In this document: piece after piece, positions 30,877 through 40,108 of the stretch
How positions within the stretch are numbered: the first letter of the stretch is position 1
Layout: each line of letters begins with the position of its first letter
Assembly (NCBI RefSeq): GCF_023705585.1
Contig: NZ_BOQE01000001.1
Span: forward strand, 793,341 to 857,340
From: Collibacillus ludicampi
GTDB lineage: Bacteria; Bacillota; Bacilli; Tumebacillales; BOQE01
Direction: 5' to 3'
Length of the DNA: 64,000 nucleotides
The notes under the pieces: generated by a model
What the model saw: the letters and a program-made list of their open reading frames with translations, nothing else
Database searches by the model: none
Told to the model about the DNA's origin: nothing
Position numbers and translations under genes: made by a program

Positions 30877-31551
30877 TATCTGGTTGACGGTATGTATTTA
30901 TTGGTTCACAAAAGGTATCTACAAACGCTGGCATTATCCGTTTCTCACGCCTGTTTTGATCTGTCCTTTACTTCTGATCTCGATACTCTTGTCGTTTCAT
31001 ATCTCCTATCCAACATACATGACTGGCGCTAAATGGTTGAGCGATCTTCTTGAACCCGCGACCGTGGCATTTGCTGTCCCTATGTATAAGCATTTCCATT
31101 TACTCAAAAAACACGCACGGGAACTCTTGACGAGTGTGATAACAGGATGTATCGTTTCCGTCCTATCTTCCGTACTCTTTGCTCTTGGAGTTCATCTCAA
31201 TCCACAAGTGATTAACAGCTTAATCCCTCGTTCCGTGACCACACCGATCGCGATTGTTATTTCGCAAATGATTGGCGGAACAGCAACGATGACGGCCGTT
31301 TTTGTCATTATGACGGGCATCATCGGATCAATCGTGGGACCATTGATAATCCGTTATCTTCCGATCCGTACGGCGTTAGCAAAAGGAGCCATGTTCGGAA
31401 TGGGAGCACACGGTATCGGGACAAGCAAAGCCTTCGAGTAGGAGAATTGGAAGGCACGATATCAAGCTTGTCGATGATCGTCGCCGCGACAATCAGTGTC
31501 ATTTTAGTCCCTATACTCCACCATATCATGAGGACTATAGGCATCTTTTGA
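30851..31551 (+). pseudogene. LrgB/CidB-family membrane protein, frameshifted
   Basis: The first 196 residues are a normal LrgB protein: SDLLEPATVAFAVPMYKH, SVTTPIAIVISQMIGG and MFGMGAHGIGTSKAFE. The frame then hits TAG at 31439-31441. One frame over, the expected C-terminus continues without gap (VGELEGTISSLSMIVAATI to MRTIGIF and TGA at 31549-31551), giving the usual family length of ~232 in total. A single missing base near 31435-31438 explains this. It is either a real disabling mutation, a sequencing error, or (less likely) recoding. No slippery heptamer is visible at the site. It is the partner of cidA. Confidence 0.85.
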
Positions 31552-31555
31552 TCCC

Positions 31556-31578
31556 CCCGCTACACAGCGGGTTTTTTT
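31556..31578 (+). terminator. Intrinsic terminator of cidA-lrgB
   Basis: CCCGC / GCGGG stem with a TACACA loop followed by seven T. Confidence 0.92.
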
Positions 31579-31597
31579 ATGGACACTCTTGGTGTAC

Positions 31598-31627
31598 AAA
31601 AAAATGCAGGGGGATGTTCCATCCCCC
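31598..31627 (-). terminator. Intrinsic terminator of the tandem-repeat protein gene
   Basis: GGGGGAT / ATCCCCC stem (31609-31615 with 31621-31627), then TGCA and seven T on the minus strand. Confidence 0.88.
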
Positions 31628-31646
31628 TTTGTGCGATTCTGACCGA

Positions 31647-32393
31647 TCAAGAGTTTTGTTCTTGTTGCTCTTGTTGTTCCTGTTGTTCTTGTTGTTTAGA
31701 ATGTTTATGCTCTACGAACTTTTGAAGTTTTGAAGCTGACTTTGAAAGGATCTGAGATTCTTTGTCAGCTGTGAGTTTCCCCTTAGCAACCGCTTGATCC
31801 AGACGAGCTTTTAACTTGGCTTGCAGATCAGAGATGAGAGTCTGTTCGGAAATCCCCTTACTTTTCGCTACATCAGCAATCGATTCTCCAGATTTCAGAT
31901 CGCTGCGAAGCGTCTTGACATCGATACCAAGAATCGAAGAAACATCTTTCAACAACCCGTTATCTGCCTTTTTATGTTTTAACAGGCCTTTATGTTCCAA
32001 AAGTTTTTGGAAACGTGATGCGGATTTCGAGAGAATCTCGTTTTCTTTCTCGGCCGTCATTTTTCCGCTCGCTACGGCTTTATCCAAACGAGTTTTCAAT
32101 TGTGCTTGCAGGTCAGAAATCAAGGTTTGCTCGGAAATCCCTTGGGTCTGTGCGATTTCAGCCAAGGATTTTCCGGATTTCAGGTCAGCTTGAAGGGTTT
32201 TTACATCGATCCCTAAAATGGAAGCCATCTCTTTCCAATTTTCGTTATGTTTATATTGATCGTGTTTGGCGACAGCTTGTTGGTTTGAAGCGGCATTCGG
32301 CGCAGACGCAGGCGTGGAAGCCGCTGCAGTTGCAGCTCCTGTTCCAGCGATAGCGGCGGCAGCTAAAATCCCAAACATTTTTTGAGCGATCAT
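31647..32393 (-). CDS. Secreted protein with two tandem helix-turn-helix-like repeats
   Basis: 248 residues. A signal peptide (MIAQKMFGILAAAAIAGTG, then AAS-type cleavage) is followed by two near-identical ~75-residue repeats (about 60-135 and 150-225). Each contains SILGIDVKTL, DLKSG(K/E)S, GISEQTLISDLQA and a KLTA(D/E)KE segment ending LSKSAS. The tail is low-complexity QEQ repeats. Each repeat looks like a degenerate LysM/HTH-type helical module used outside the cell. The third ATG is chosen because AGGAGG lies nine bases upstream. Such repeats occur in Bacilli proteins annotated only as hypothetical; the function is unknown. Confidence 0.75.
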   Translation of the reverse strand: MIAQKMFGILAAAAIAGTGAATAAASTPASAPNAASNQQAVAKHDQYKHNENWKEMASILGIDVKTLQADLKSGKSLAEIAQTQGISEQTLISDLQAQLKTRLDKAVASGKMTAEKENEILSKSASRFQKLLEHKGLLKHKKADNGLLKDVSSILGIDVKTLRSDLKSGESIADVAKSKGISEQTLISDLQAKLKARLDQAVAKGKLTADKESQILSKSASKLQKFVEHKHSKQQEQQEQQEQQEQNS

Positions 32394-32534
32394 GAACATC
32401 ATCCTCCTATACTTTTTTTCGTCACCGAAATATCGATGACAAGCTCATTGTAAAATTCAATTTCGGAATAATTGTGGTAGAAATATGGAATTTTGTTTGC
32501 CAGCAATCTTGAGGTACAAAGCTACTGACTCGAC

Positions 32535-33689
32535 TCACAGCGTGCGAACGAACCGCTCAAGACGATCGAGCGCGCATTCCAGTGTTTCCATTGAATACGC
32601 ATAAGAGATGCGGATATACCCTTCACCATATCGTGAGAATGCGTCTCCGGGGACGACGGCTACTCTTTCCTTTTCTAAAAGTTTTGTCGCAAATTCAAAC
32701 GAAGACAGGTTGAATTTTTTGATCGAAGGAAAGAGATAAAACGCCCCTTCCGGTTTGATGATCTCAAAGCCGAGATCTACGAGGCGATCATACGTGAAAT
32801 CTCTTCTTTTTCTGTATTCTCTTTTCATCACTTCCGCATCGTCGAGCCCGTGTGTCAACGCCTCAATCGCGGCGTATTGACTGATGGAGCTGGCACATGA
32901 GACGTTATATTGGTGCACTTTCACCATCTGTTGTGTAATGTAAGCGGGAGCAAAAGTGAAGCCGATCCTCCATCCGGTCATCGAATGGGATTTGGAAAGG
33001 CCGTTGATAACGATGGTTTGATTTCTGACAGACGGAATAGCGGCGATGGAACGATGGGTACCGTCATAGATCAGTTCACTGTATATCTCATCTGAGAGAA
33101 TGAATATTTCTTTGTCTGCGAGTAACTCCGCAATTTCTTGAATGCTCTTTTCATCAAGCGTACAGCCAGTCGGGTTCGATGGATAAGGAAGGATGATACA
33201 GCGGGTCTTTTCAGTAATGTTCGCACGTATCATTTCGGCGCTCATGCGAAAACCGTTGTTCGTCGTATCTATGTAAACGGGCACTGCGCCGCAAAGCTTG
33301 ATAATCGGTTCATATCCAGGATACACCGGTCCCGGAAGAATCACTTCACATCCTTCTTCAAGAATGGTTCTGAGCGTCACATCGATCGCTTCACTTGCAC
33401 CGTTGGTAACGATAATCTCATCGTCCGGGTTATAGGATAATTGGTATTTGCTTTCAAGAAAATGACTGGCCGCTTTTCTCAACTCAAGGAGTCCGGCGTT
33501 TGGCGTATAGGTGGTTTTATTTTCGCTGATCGCACGTTTCCCTGCATCTTTGACATGTTCGGGAGTTGGGAAGTCAGGCTGCCCGATCGTGAGCGAGATC
33601 GCATCCGGATACTGTGCGACCATGTTGGAAAATCTTCGAATCCCCGACACTTGAATATCTCGGACTCTACGGTTGATCAAATGTTCCAT
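32535..33689 (-). CDS. patA: PLP-dependent aminotransferase, PatA-like
   Basis: 384 residues, class I/II aminotransferase fold. SLTIGQPDFPTPEHV, NGASEAIDVTLR, PYPSNPTGCTL, SDEIYSELIYDG and INGLSKSHSMTGWRIGF (PLP lysine) are all present. It closely follows the B. subtilis PatA pattern; PatA is the N-acetyl-L,L-diaminopimelate aminotransferase of lysine/cell-wall synthesis. Substrate cannot be fixed from sequence alone. It is preceded by a small membrane-protein gene with 18 bases between. Confidence 0.8.
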   Translation of the reverse strand: MEHLINRRVRDIQVSGIRRFSNMVAQYPDAISLTIGQPDFPTPEHVKDAGKRAISENKTTYTPNAGLLELRKAASHFLESKYQLSYNPDDEIIVTNGASEAIDVTLRTILEEGCEVILPGPVYPGYEPIIKLCGAVPVYIDTTNNGFRMSAEMIRANITEKTRCIILPYPSNPTGCTLDEKSIQEIAELLADKEIFILSDEIYSELIYDGTHRSIAAIPSVRNQTIVINGLSKSHSMTGWRIGFTFAPAYITQQMVKVHQYNVSCASSISQYAAIEALTHGLDDAEVMKREYRKRRDFTYDRLVDLGFEIIKPEGAFYLFPSIKKFNLSSFEFATKLLEKERVAVVPGDAFSRYGEGYIRISYAYSMETLECALDRLERFVRTL

Positions 33690-33707
33690 ATTACCACGCT
33701 CTTCCTC

Positions 33708-34154
33708 TCATTGCTTTTGTCCGTTCTCTGCCTGCAAGATCTGTTGTTGCACCCGTTCACTCAGATCTTGGATGTTGACTTGAAATGTATGATCGCCATA
33801 AGAAACGGTTGCCTTCGGATCACCTTTTTTCCCCGTAATACGGAGATGCTCCGTTTTTATCTCATATGTACCGTCATCATGGGGGACAAATTGCGCGTGT
33901 TTGATCTCCTCTTCCAAAACGGGTTGAACCGTTTTTGCAAACGTGTCCCCCGCGGTACCGGCAATATCCTTGCCCATATCCACCACTTTCGCGGGCGAAG
34001 CATGAAACACGAGCACAAGAATCACGCCGATCAATACGGCAAACATGACGAGTTTCATGAGTGAACGTATCAGAAACCGGGCGATGATCACAGCGAGGAA
34101 AGCGACTGCGATCAAGACCCAATAGTCTTTGGCCCATGTCAATAGTTGTTGCAT
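33708..34154 (-). CDS. Membrane-anchored protein of unknown function
   Basis: 148 residues. Two hydrophobic helices (about 11-50, VLIAVAFLAVIIARFLI and MFAVLIGVILVLVF) are followed by a soluble C-terminal domain with a beta-rich part (YEIKTEHLRITGK, KATVSYGDHTFQVNI). The ATG at 34154 is chosen because GAGGGG lies nine bases before it. It is probably co-transcribed with patA. I do not recognise the family. Confidence 0.6.
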   Translation of the reverse strand: MQQLLTWAKDYWVLIAVAFLAVIIARFLIRSLMKLVMFAVLIGVILVLVFHASPAKVVDMGKDIAGTAGDTFAKTVQPVLEEEIKHAQFVPHDDGTYEIKTEHLRITGKKGDPKATVSYGDHTFQVNIQDLSERVQQQILQAENGQKQ

Positions 34155-34329
34155 ATCATGACACCCCTCAAATGGATTGTCCATGTGCGGAACCTTCCTG
34201 TGAATCAGCGTCTAACCTCTACTTTACATCTTAGCTGTCAAATCTGCAAAACTTTTTCCATTTATACATGACACGTGCACATAGAAAACTTTCCTCACCT
34301 TCACATTTGATCATGTGGATAAACGTAAC

Positions 34330-34357
34330 AAAGGGATCCCAAAAATGAGATCCCTTT
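34330..34357 (-). terminator. Hairpin downstream of the DeoR-family gene
   Basis: AAAGGGATC / GATCCCTTT stem (34330-34338 with 34349-34357), about 80 bases after the DeoR gene on the minus strand; TGTTACG follows rather than a T-tract. Confidence 0.6.
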
Positions 34358-34435
34358 GAATAAGATTTACCCGCTGTTACGCCACCCTAAGTGTCACGCC
34401 AGCAGAGGTAAAAATATGCATGTTTCGATTTCTTA

Positions 34436-35197
34436 TCATTCCGTAGTAATGATGACCTCTACGTTATGTTCACGCAAAATTGCGGCAATATCACCATCAG
34501 GTTCCTGATCGGTAATAATGATATCGATGTTTTCAAATCCCGATATTTTGTGGAACAGACGCTTTCCAAATTTTGTGTGATCGGCTAAGACAATGACCTG
34601 GTCTGCGCGCCGAATCATCTCTCGTTTGACATACCCTTCTTCCTCATCAGGATAAGTCAAACCGTCAGAAGTAATACCGCATGCGCCTAAAAAAAGTTTA
34701 TCCACTTGATACTCAGATAACTTGGAAATCGTTGATGCCCCATATAAAAAGCGATGTCGAGGATTTAGCTCTCCCCCCAGAAGTCGAATCTTAATGTCTT
34801 CTTTTCTGGAAAGCAAATCCGCGATATCGATGGAGTTGGTCACAACGACATTGTTTTTGGTCGATAAGTATTCTGCCACAAACTGTACTGTAGTCGAGGC
34901 ATCCATTATGATGTAGTCTCCATCTTTTATCAAGGAAGCGGCCACACGGGCAATATCACGCTTCTCGACAGGTTCCCTGCCCAAACGTTCCTTGTACGCG
35001 AATATTTCCTTTTTCAATGTCGGCAGGATCGCCCCTCCTCGGGTACGAATAATTCTTCCCTGCTCTTCCAGCTTGATGATGTCACGTCGAGCTGTGTCCC
35101 GCGATACGGAAAACAAGTCGCAGATCTCTTGTATACTGATTCTCTTATGATCTTTTAGATGCTGCAAAATGGAAATTAACCGCTCTTCTTGGTACAT
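34436..35197 (-). CDS. DeoR/GlpR-family transcriptional regulator
   Basis: 253 residues. The N-terminal HTH (RISIQEICDLFSVSRDTARRDIIKLEEQGRIIRTRGGAI) is the DeoR signature. The effector domain has IMDASTTVQFVAEYL, VVTNSIDIADLL, LLGGELNPRHRFLYG and LFLGACGI, and senses sugar phosphates. GAGGTGA seven bases before the ATG at 35197 decides the start over a longer frame. No sugar operon adjoins it, so its regulon is elsewhere. Confidence 0.88.
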   Translation of the reverse strand: MYQEERLISILQHLKDHKRISIQEICDLFSVSRDTARRDIIKLEEQGRIIRTRGGAILPTLKKEIFAYKERLGREPVEKRDIARVAASLIKDGDYIIMDASTTVQFVAEYLSTKNNVVVTNSIDIADLLSRKEDIKIRLLGGELNPRHRFLYGASTISKLSEYQVDKLFLGACGITSDGLTYPDEEEGYVKREMIRRADQVIVLADHTKFGKRLFHKISGFENIDIIITDQEPDGDIAAILREHNVEVIITTE

Positions 35198-35333
35198 TTG
35201 CGGTTCACCTCGACATATGAGTAACGGTACGTCATAAGTAATTATAATCATTTTTACGCACAAATGCAATGATTGATAAGCGATTGTAAGCGAAATGATG
35301 ATTCAAGCAAATTCTATTTGATTGTCCAAGAGC

Positions 35334-35365
35334 AAAAAGAGACCCGGATGCAACCGGATCTCTTT
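35334..35365 (-). terminator. Intrinsic terminator of clpB
   Basis: AAAGAGACCCGG / CCGGATCTCTTT stem (35336-35347 with 35354-35365) with one mismatch, beginning at the clpB stop codon; TTTTT on the minus strand. Confidence 0.85.
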
Positions 35366-37967
35366 AATACGTGATTTGCAATTTCCCATCGATATAGTCG
35401 ACTGTGACATTTGCACCGTCTGTGATCTCTCCTGCGATCATCGCGCGCGCCAGCATTGTCTCCACATGACGTTGCAAGAAGCGGCGCAGAGGACGCGCAC
35501 CGTAGACAGGATCGTACGCTTCTCGCGCGATATATGCTTTCGCTCGCTCGCTGAGCGTGACAGTGATGCTACGTTCCGCCAATCTCTTGCGCAAATCTGC
35601 GATGAGCAATCCGACGATCGCTGTCACTTCGAACACGGTCAGCGGTTTGAACAGAATCGTATCATCGATACGGTTTAAAAATTCGGGACGGAAATGGAGG
35701 CGCAACTCTTCCATCACCCGTTCACGCGTCTCTTCCTTGATTTCCCCTGTCTCCGTAATCCCTTCTAAGAGATAAGAGGAACCGAGATTGGAAGTCATGA
35801 TGATGATCGTATTTTTAAAATCGACCGTTCGTCCCCGAGAATCGGTGATACGTCCGTCATCGAGAACCTGCAAGAGCACATTGAACACGTCCGGATGAGC
35901 CTTTTCCACTTCATCGAAGAGCACCACCGAGTAGGGTTTTCGACGAACCGCCTCCGTCAATTGTCCCCCTTCGTCATAGCCGACATAACCGGGGGGTGCG
36001 CCAATGAGACGTGACACGCTGTGTTTCTCCATATATTCGCTCATATCGATACGTACGATATTCTCTTCCGTATCAAAAAGCGTGGCAGCGAGCGTCTTAG
36101 CCAATTCCGTTTTTCCCACACCGGTAGGACCCAGGAATATAAACGAACCGATTGGACGGCGCGGATCTTTGATCCCCGCACGGGCGCGCAAGATAGCATC
36201 GGCTACCCGTTGTACTGCGTCGTCTTGCCCAACGACCCGTTCATGTAAAATCTGTTCGAGTTTTAACAGCTTCTCCCGCTCGCTTTCCATCAATTTTGCC
36301 AGCGGAATCCCCGTCCAGCGGGAGATGATGCGGGCGATTTCGTCCTCAGTCACTTCCTGTCGCAACAAGGTACGGCCGTCTCGTTGCTTTTCCTGTTTCT
36401 CTTCTTCTTCCTTCAATTTTTTCTCTAACTCCGGCAAGCGGCCATATTTGAGTTCTGCCGCTTTCTCCAGATTATACTGCCTTTGCGCCTCTTCAATCAG
36501 TTGTTGTACCTGTTCGATTTCTTCGCGCAGTTTCTGGATGTTTTGCAAGGCATTTTTCTCATTTTCCCACTGCGTTTTCATCGCGGCGAACGTTTCGCGA
36601 AGGTCACTCAACTCTTTTTGCAAAGCTTCAAGCCTTTCGCGACTCGCCCGATCCGTTTCTTTTTTCAGTGCCGCTTCTTCGATCTCCAACTGCATGATGC
36701 GGCGTGAGATTTCATCCAACTCTGTCGGCATCGAATCGATTTCCGTACGGATCAAAGCGCACGCCTCGTCTACCAGATCGATCGCCTTATCTGGAAGGAA
36801 GCGGTCCGCGATGTAGCGATCGGACAAAACGGCTGCGGACACGAGCGCCGCATCATGGATTTTTACGCCATGGAACACCTCAAATCGTTCACGTAACCCG
36901 CGCAAAATCGAAATCGTATCCTCGACGGAAGGCTCATCCGCATATACCGGCTGAAAACGTCTCTCCAGAGCCGCATCTTTTTCAATATATTGGCGGTATT
37001 CGTCTAATGTCGTCGCCCCGATACAATGCAACTCCCCACGTGCCAGCATTGGTTTCAGCAAATTTCCCGCATCCAGTGCGCCTTCCGTTTTCCCTGCACC
37101 GACGATCGTGTGAATCTCATCGATAAACAGGAGGATTCTCCCTTCACTCTGTTTGATCTCCTGCAACACCGCTTTTAAGCGCTCTTCAAATTCACCGCGG
37201 TATTTGGCTCCGGAAATCAATGCCCCCATATCGAGGGAGAAAATGCGTTTATCGCGCAATCCTTCCGGCACATCGCCACGCACGATACGTTGAGCCAGTC
37301 CTTCGACAATCGCCGTCTTCCCGACTCCAGGCTCCCCGATCAAAACGGGATTGTTTTTGGTCTTGCGCGCGAGGATACGAATGACATGGCGTATCTCCGT
37401 GTCGCGGCCGATCACCGGTTCCAGCTTATTTTGTTTGGCCGCTTCGACAAGATCATATCCGTAACGAGTAAGCGCCTCATACGTAACTTCAGGCATCGCG
37501 CTCGTCACCCGCTGATTCCCCCTGACCTCCGTCAGCACTTGCAGAAATTTGTCGCGCGTGATCCCGAACGATTGCAGGGTTTTTCCGAGCGGCGTTTTTT
37601 CCGCCGCATCCAACAATGCCAAGAAGAGATGCTCGACTGAAATGTATTCATCTTTCATTCTTTTCGCTTCATCCTCAGCAGCGACTAGCACCTGACTGAC
37701 CGCCTGACTGATATAAATTTTCCCAGGCTCACGTCCCGGTCCGGAGACACACGGCTTGCGTTCCACGATCCCCTCCAACGCCTGGCGCAAAGGCTCAACA
37801 TGAACCTGCATTTTTTGCAGCAATCGCGGAATCAATCCATCATACTGTTCGATCAAAGAGAGCAAAAGGTGGTCGCAATCGATTTCAATATTTCCGTAGC
37901 GCAATGCTTTCGTCTCAGCCGCTTGGATCGCTTCGAGCGACTTTTGCGTAAAACGGTTCATATCCAT
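35364..37967 (-). CDS. clpB: ATP-dependent disaggregase ClpB
   Basis: An 867-residue Hsp100 chaperone that rescues aggregated proteins with DnaK. The N-terminal Clp repeat domain ([20 protein letters not shown]) is followed by AAA-1 with [15 protein letters not shown], the long coiled-coil M domain (about 400-530) and AAA-2 with [14 protein letters not shown] and [16 protein letters not shown]. The M domain separates it from ClpC. The start at 37967 is chosen by homology over an open frame reaching 38120. Neither a CIRCE nor a CtsR site is visible upstream. Confidence 0.95.
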   Translation of the reverse strand: MDMNRFTQKSLEAIQAAETKALRYGNIEIDCDHLLLSLIEQYDGLIPRLLQKMQVHVEPLRQALEGIVERKPCVSGPGREPGKIYISQAVSQVLVAAEDEAKRMKDEYISVEHLFLALLDAAEKTPLGKTLQSFGITRDKFLQVLTEVRGNQRVTSAMPEVTYEALTRYGYDLVEAAKQNKLEPVIGRDTEIRHVIRILARKTKNNPVLIGEPGVGKTAIVEGLAQRIVRGDVPEGLRDKRIFSLDMGALISGAKYRGEFEERLKAVLQEIKQSEGRILLFIDEIHTIVGAGKTEGALDAGNLLKPMLARGELHCIGATTLDEYRQYIEKDAALERRFQPVYADEPSVEDTISILRGLRERFEVFHGVKIHDAALVSAAVLSDRYIADRFLPDKAIDLVDEACALIRTEIDSMPTELDEISRRIMQLEIEEAALKKETDRASRERLEALQKELSDLRETFAAMKTQWENEKNALQNIQKLREEIEQVQQLIEEAQRQYNLEKAAELKYGRLPELEKKLKEEEEKQEKQRDGRTLLRQEVTEDEIARIISRWTGIPLAKLMESEREKLLKLEQILHERVVGQDDAVQRVADAILRARAGIKDPRRPIGSFIFLGPTGVGKTELAKTLAATLFDTEENIVRIDMSEYMEKHSVSRLIGAPPGYVGYDEGGQLTEAVRRKPYSVVLFDEVEKAHPDVFNVLLQVLDDGRITDSRGRTVDFKNTIIIMTSNLGSSYLLEGITETGEIKEETRERVMEELRLHFRPEFLNRIDDTILFKPLTVFEVTAIVGLLIADLRKRLAERSITVTLSERAKAYIAREAYDPVYGARPLRRFLQRHVETMLARAMIAGEITDGANVTVDYIDGKLQITY

Positions 37968-38013
37968 GATTTTCGCAGCCCCTTTTTCGCTCGATTCGTG
38001 TTTGTATCCTTCA

Positions 38014-39156
38014 TCACAATTGTTTCCCATCAGGTTTGTGTGTTTCATAGAAATCAGGGTTATCAAAAAAATTCCCTGCCTGCTCCCAAGTAGGATCACA
38101 GGGAATCCATTTTTTCTCATCCGCTAGATACACCAAGTTCCATGCATGAGGCCCGCTGCTCCCATCCGTCAAAAAAGCGGTGCCGAATTCCTGCTTCACC
38201 TGTAAGCCAACCGCTCGTCCCATCGCTACCATCAAGGAGGAGTAATCGGTACACACACCGCGGCGCGATTCAAACGTCGGGATCGCACCGAACGAAAGCG
38301 TTTGGAAGTTTCCAGACTCGATCATGTCCGCCTTACGGTTATCATAACTCACATGGCTACCGATCCATTGATACAGACGGTACGCCTTTTCCCTGTCTGT
38401 CGTCGCACCGCGCACGATATCTCTGGCGGTTGCGTCGATCTGCTCATTTGAATCGAAACGGGTTTGCCATGTAAAAAAGCCTCTTCCTGCTTCCGGGCCG
38501 TTTTTCGCAGCTTCCTGACCGAGCTGATGAACCCAGTTGCTTGCTTGCTGTTGCAGCATGGGCAGATGTTTGGTCAAACTGCTTGTGAAAAGTGGAGTGA
38601 TCAACTGGTTATCGGTCCACTGGTAGATGGAACTGTCTTTCGCCATCTTCGCGAATGCAGGCACATGCACAAAAGGTAAAGCAAGATGTACCAGCAGTAC
38701 GAAAACGAATGTTCGCAGGAATGCTTTTGGCGTTTGCAGCAAAGCGGCGAACGCACGGCTCAGCCCTTTCGGCAGAAGCCCTGCCCATCTCTGCAGCTGA
38801 TTGACAAGAGCAAACAAGAGCGCCTGAATCGGATAGATAACTATTTCAATGAGCCAATACACAAGGCAAGCGGCGAGCGGGATCGCGATTGCCCATGCCA
38901 GCAGGCTTGCGCGCAATTGTTGCAGCATCCATTGCAATTGGGGAATCTGCCAAGCTTGCTCCATCTGCAACTGCATGATCCGCCGCAATCCCCAAATGGC
39001 GATCGCATACGAAGCGATCCATTGCAATGAGTGAAAAGCCGAATGTATGCGATATTTCATACTTTCCAATTCACCGGGCAGTCCACGCATAAAACCGAGA
39101 AGAATGGGTGTAACGAGGAGAAACGCAGCGATGATCGTAATCCAGTTGTATGTCAA
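38014..39156 (-). CDS. Membrane protein with CvpA-like N-terminus and transglutaminase-like domain
   Basis: 380 residues. Three to four helices occupy the N-terminal half (about 5-25, 45-60, 85-115, 145-165), starting like CvpA-family proteins ([10 protein letters not shown]). The C-terminal extracytoplasmic domain is transglutaminase/protease-like, with the catalytic triad pattern [15 protein letters not shown] (Cys), [11 protein letters not shown] (His) and WIPCDPTWE (Asp). Such proteins act on the cell envelope, possibly as peptidases or cross-linkers in spore formation; the substrate is unknown. It is just upstream of clpB on the same strand. Confidence 0.8.
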   Translation of the reverse strand: MTYNWITIIAAFLLVTPILLGFMRGLPGELESMKYRIHSAFHSLQWIASYAIAIWGLRRIMQLQMEQAWQIPQLQWMLQQLRASLLAWAIAIPLAACLVYWLIEIVIYPIQALLFALVNQLQRWAGLLPKGLSRAFAALLQTPKAFLRTFVFVLLVHLALPFVHVPAFAKMAKDSSIYQWTDNQLITPLFTSSLTKHLPMLQQQASNWVHQLGQEAAKNGPEAGRGFFTWQTRFDSNEQIDATARDIVRGATTDREKAYRLYQWIGSHVSYDNRKADMIESGNFQTLSFGAIPTFESRRGVCTDYSSLMVAMGRAVGLQVKQEFGTAFLTDGSSGPHAWNLVYLADEKKWIPCDPTWEQAGNFFDNPDFYETHKPDGKQL

Positions 39157-39230
39157 GATCGTTCACCTCACATCGAAAACCAATTCGTCTCCTGTTACTA
39201 CTCCCATCTTAACATCAACACGAAAAACGT

Positions 39231-39266
39231 CAAAGACCAACTCTCGTTCACAGAAGAGTTGGTCTT
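39231..39266 (-). terminator. Terminator of the 44-residue membrane mini-protein gene
   Basis: AAGACCAACTCT / AGAGTTGGTCTT stem (39233-39244 with 39255-39266) placed 28 bases after the mini-gene stop; TTTTT follows a few bases later on the minus strand. Confidence 0.75.
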
Positions 39267-39294
39267 GGCTTGTACCATTTTATGTTGAATCCGT

Positions 39295-39429
39295 TTAGCG
39301 CCTACTATGCAAATAATGGCCATAAATATTATGGAAAAACTCCGAAACCTCCAACACCACGAACAAAACACAAACGGCTATGATCATGATAATGGCAAAT
39401 TGAGCGAATCGCCTGCGCCTTGTCTTCAT
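39295..39429 (-). CDS. 44-residue single-pass membrane mini-protein
   Basis: It starts M-K-T-R-R-R-R-F and continues into one hydrophobic helix (FAIIMIIAVCVLFVVL, about residues 11-27). A short tail (FFHNIYGHYLHSRR) with three histidines follows. The positive-inside rule predicts an N-in, C-out topology. GAGGGAGA lies about five bases before the ATG at 39429, and a strong hairpin follows the stop, framing it as a small gene. Function unknown. Confidence 0.6.
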   Translation of the reverse strand: MKTRRRRFAQFAIIMIIAVCVLFVVLEVSEFFHNIYGHYLHSRR

Positions 39430-39762
39430 ATGGATCTCCCTCTCATTTTCATTCTCAACTCATTATGCTCATTTTCCCGGCTCCTCACTCAGCCACTTTC
39501 GAAACCTGTTAAAGTCTATGCGTTTTTGCGACTCTATAAAATGGAAATCCTATGGAAAGAACGCTTATTTCCTGACGAACTGTTTGAGAGGGGGACGGCT
39601 AAAGAGAAGGCATGGAGTGAAAGAAGTTGGCATCAAAAAGCAAGGGTCCCCAATTCGTCCCAAGCGGGAAAATCGAGGACCAGGAAGCCCTTTGCGTTGG
39701 TAAATATAGGCGATCCGCCTGTTGGTGGAATTAGATTTGCGACAGATCGTGCGGAGAGGGGG
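39430..39762. other. Intergenic region between HPr gene and mini-gene
   Basis: About 330 bases. Beyond the promoter region that the mini-gene must have (39430-39540), it holds a G/A-rich segment (39580-39760) in which I recognise no RNA family or gene. A plus-strand frame (39541-39792) has no ribosome site and ends over the HPr gene, so it is not called. Confidence 0.4.
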
Positions 39763-40020
39763 TTAATCTTCCTTGCTCACCATTTCGCTTAACGTTTCGA
39801 TCGCTCGCTCTGCGTCACTGCCTTCCGCCTTGATGATGATCTCCGTTCCATGGCTAATGGCAAGTGACATGATTCCCATGATACTCTTCGCGTTTACCGA
39901 TTTCCCGTCTTTCTCGACGAAGATGTCACTGGTAAATTTATTGGCTTGTTGTACGAATATAGCAGCCGGGCGAGCATGCAGGCCTGCGCGAAGGGCAACG
40001 GTCACTTTCTTCTCCGCCAT
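39763..40020 (-). CDS. HPr-family phosphocarrier at the crh locus
   Basis: 85 residues. AGLHARPAAIFVQQAN keeps His15, the EI-phosphorylated residue of HPr, and VNAKSIMGIMSLA keeps Ser46, the HPr kinase site. Its position after whiA, in the yvcI-rapZ-yvcK-whiA cluster, is that of Crh in B. subtilis. Crh has Gln at position 15. This protein could therefore act both in PTS phosphotransfer and as CcpA corepressor. Whether the genome has another HPr is not seen here. Confidence 0.9.
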   Translation of the reverse strand: MAEKKVTVALRAGLHARPAAIFVQQANKFTSDIFVEKDGKSVNAKSIMGIMSLAISHGTEIIIKAEGSDAERAIETLSEMVSKED

Positions 40021-40108
40021 AAACTCTCCTCCTCACTTCAAGACGTTGTTCGAAAAATCCGCGAACTTTTCGAACACACGAATAAATCGTTTTCATAAAG
40101 TTAGTATA

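Noticed and set aside
39307..39792. Plus-strand open frame of 161 codons opposite the mini-gene and HPr gene
   Set aside because: It is antisense to a well-framed small gene, has no ribosome site and no recognisable domain.
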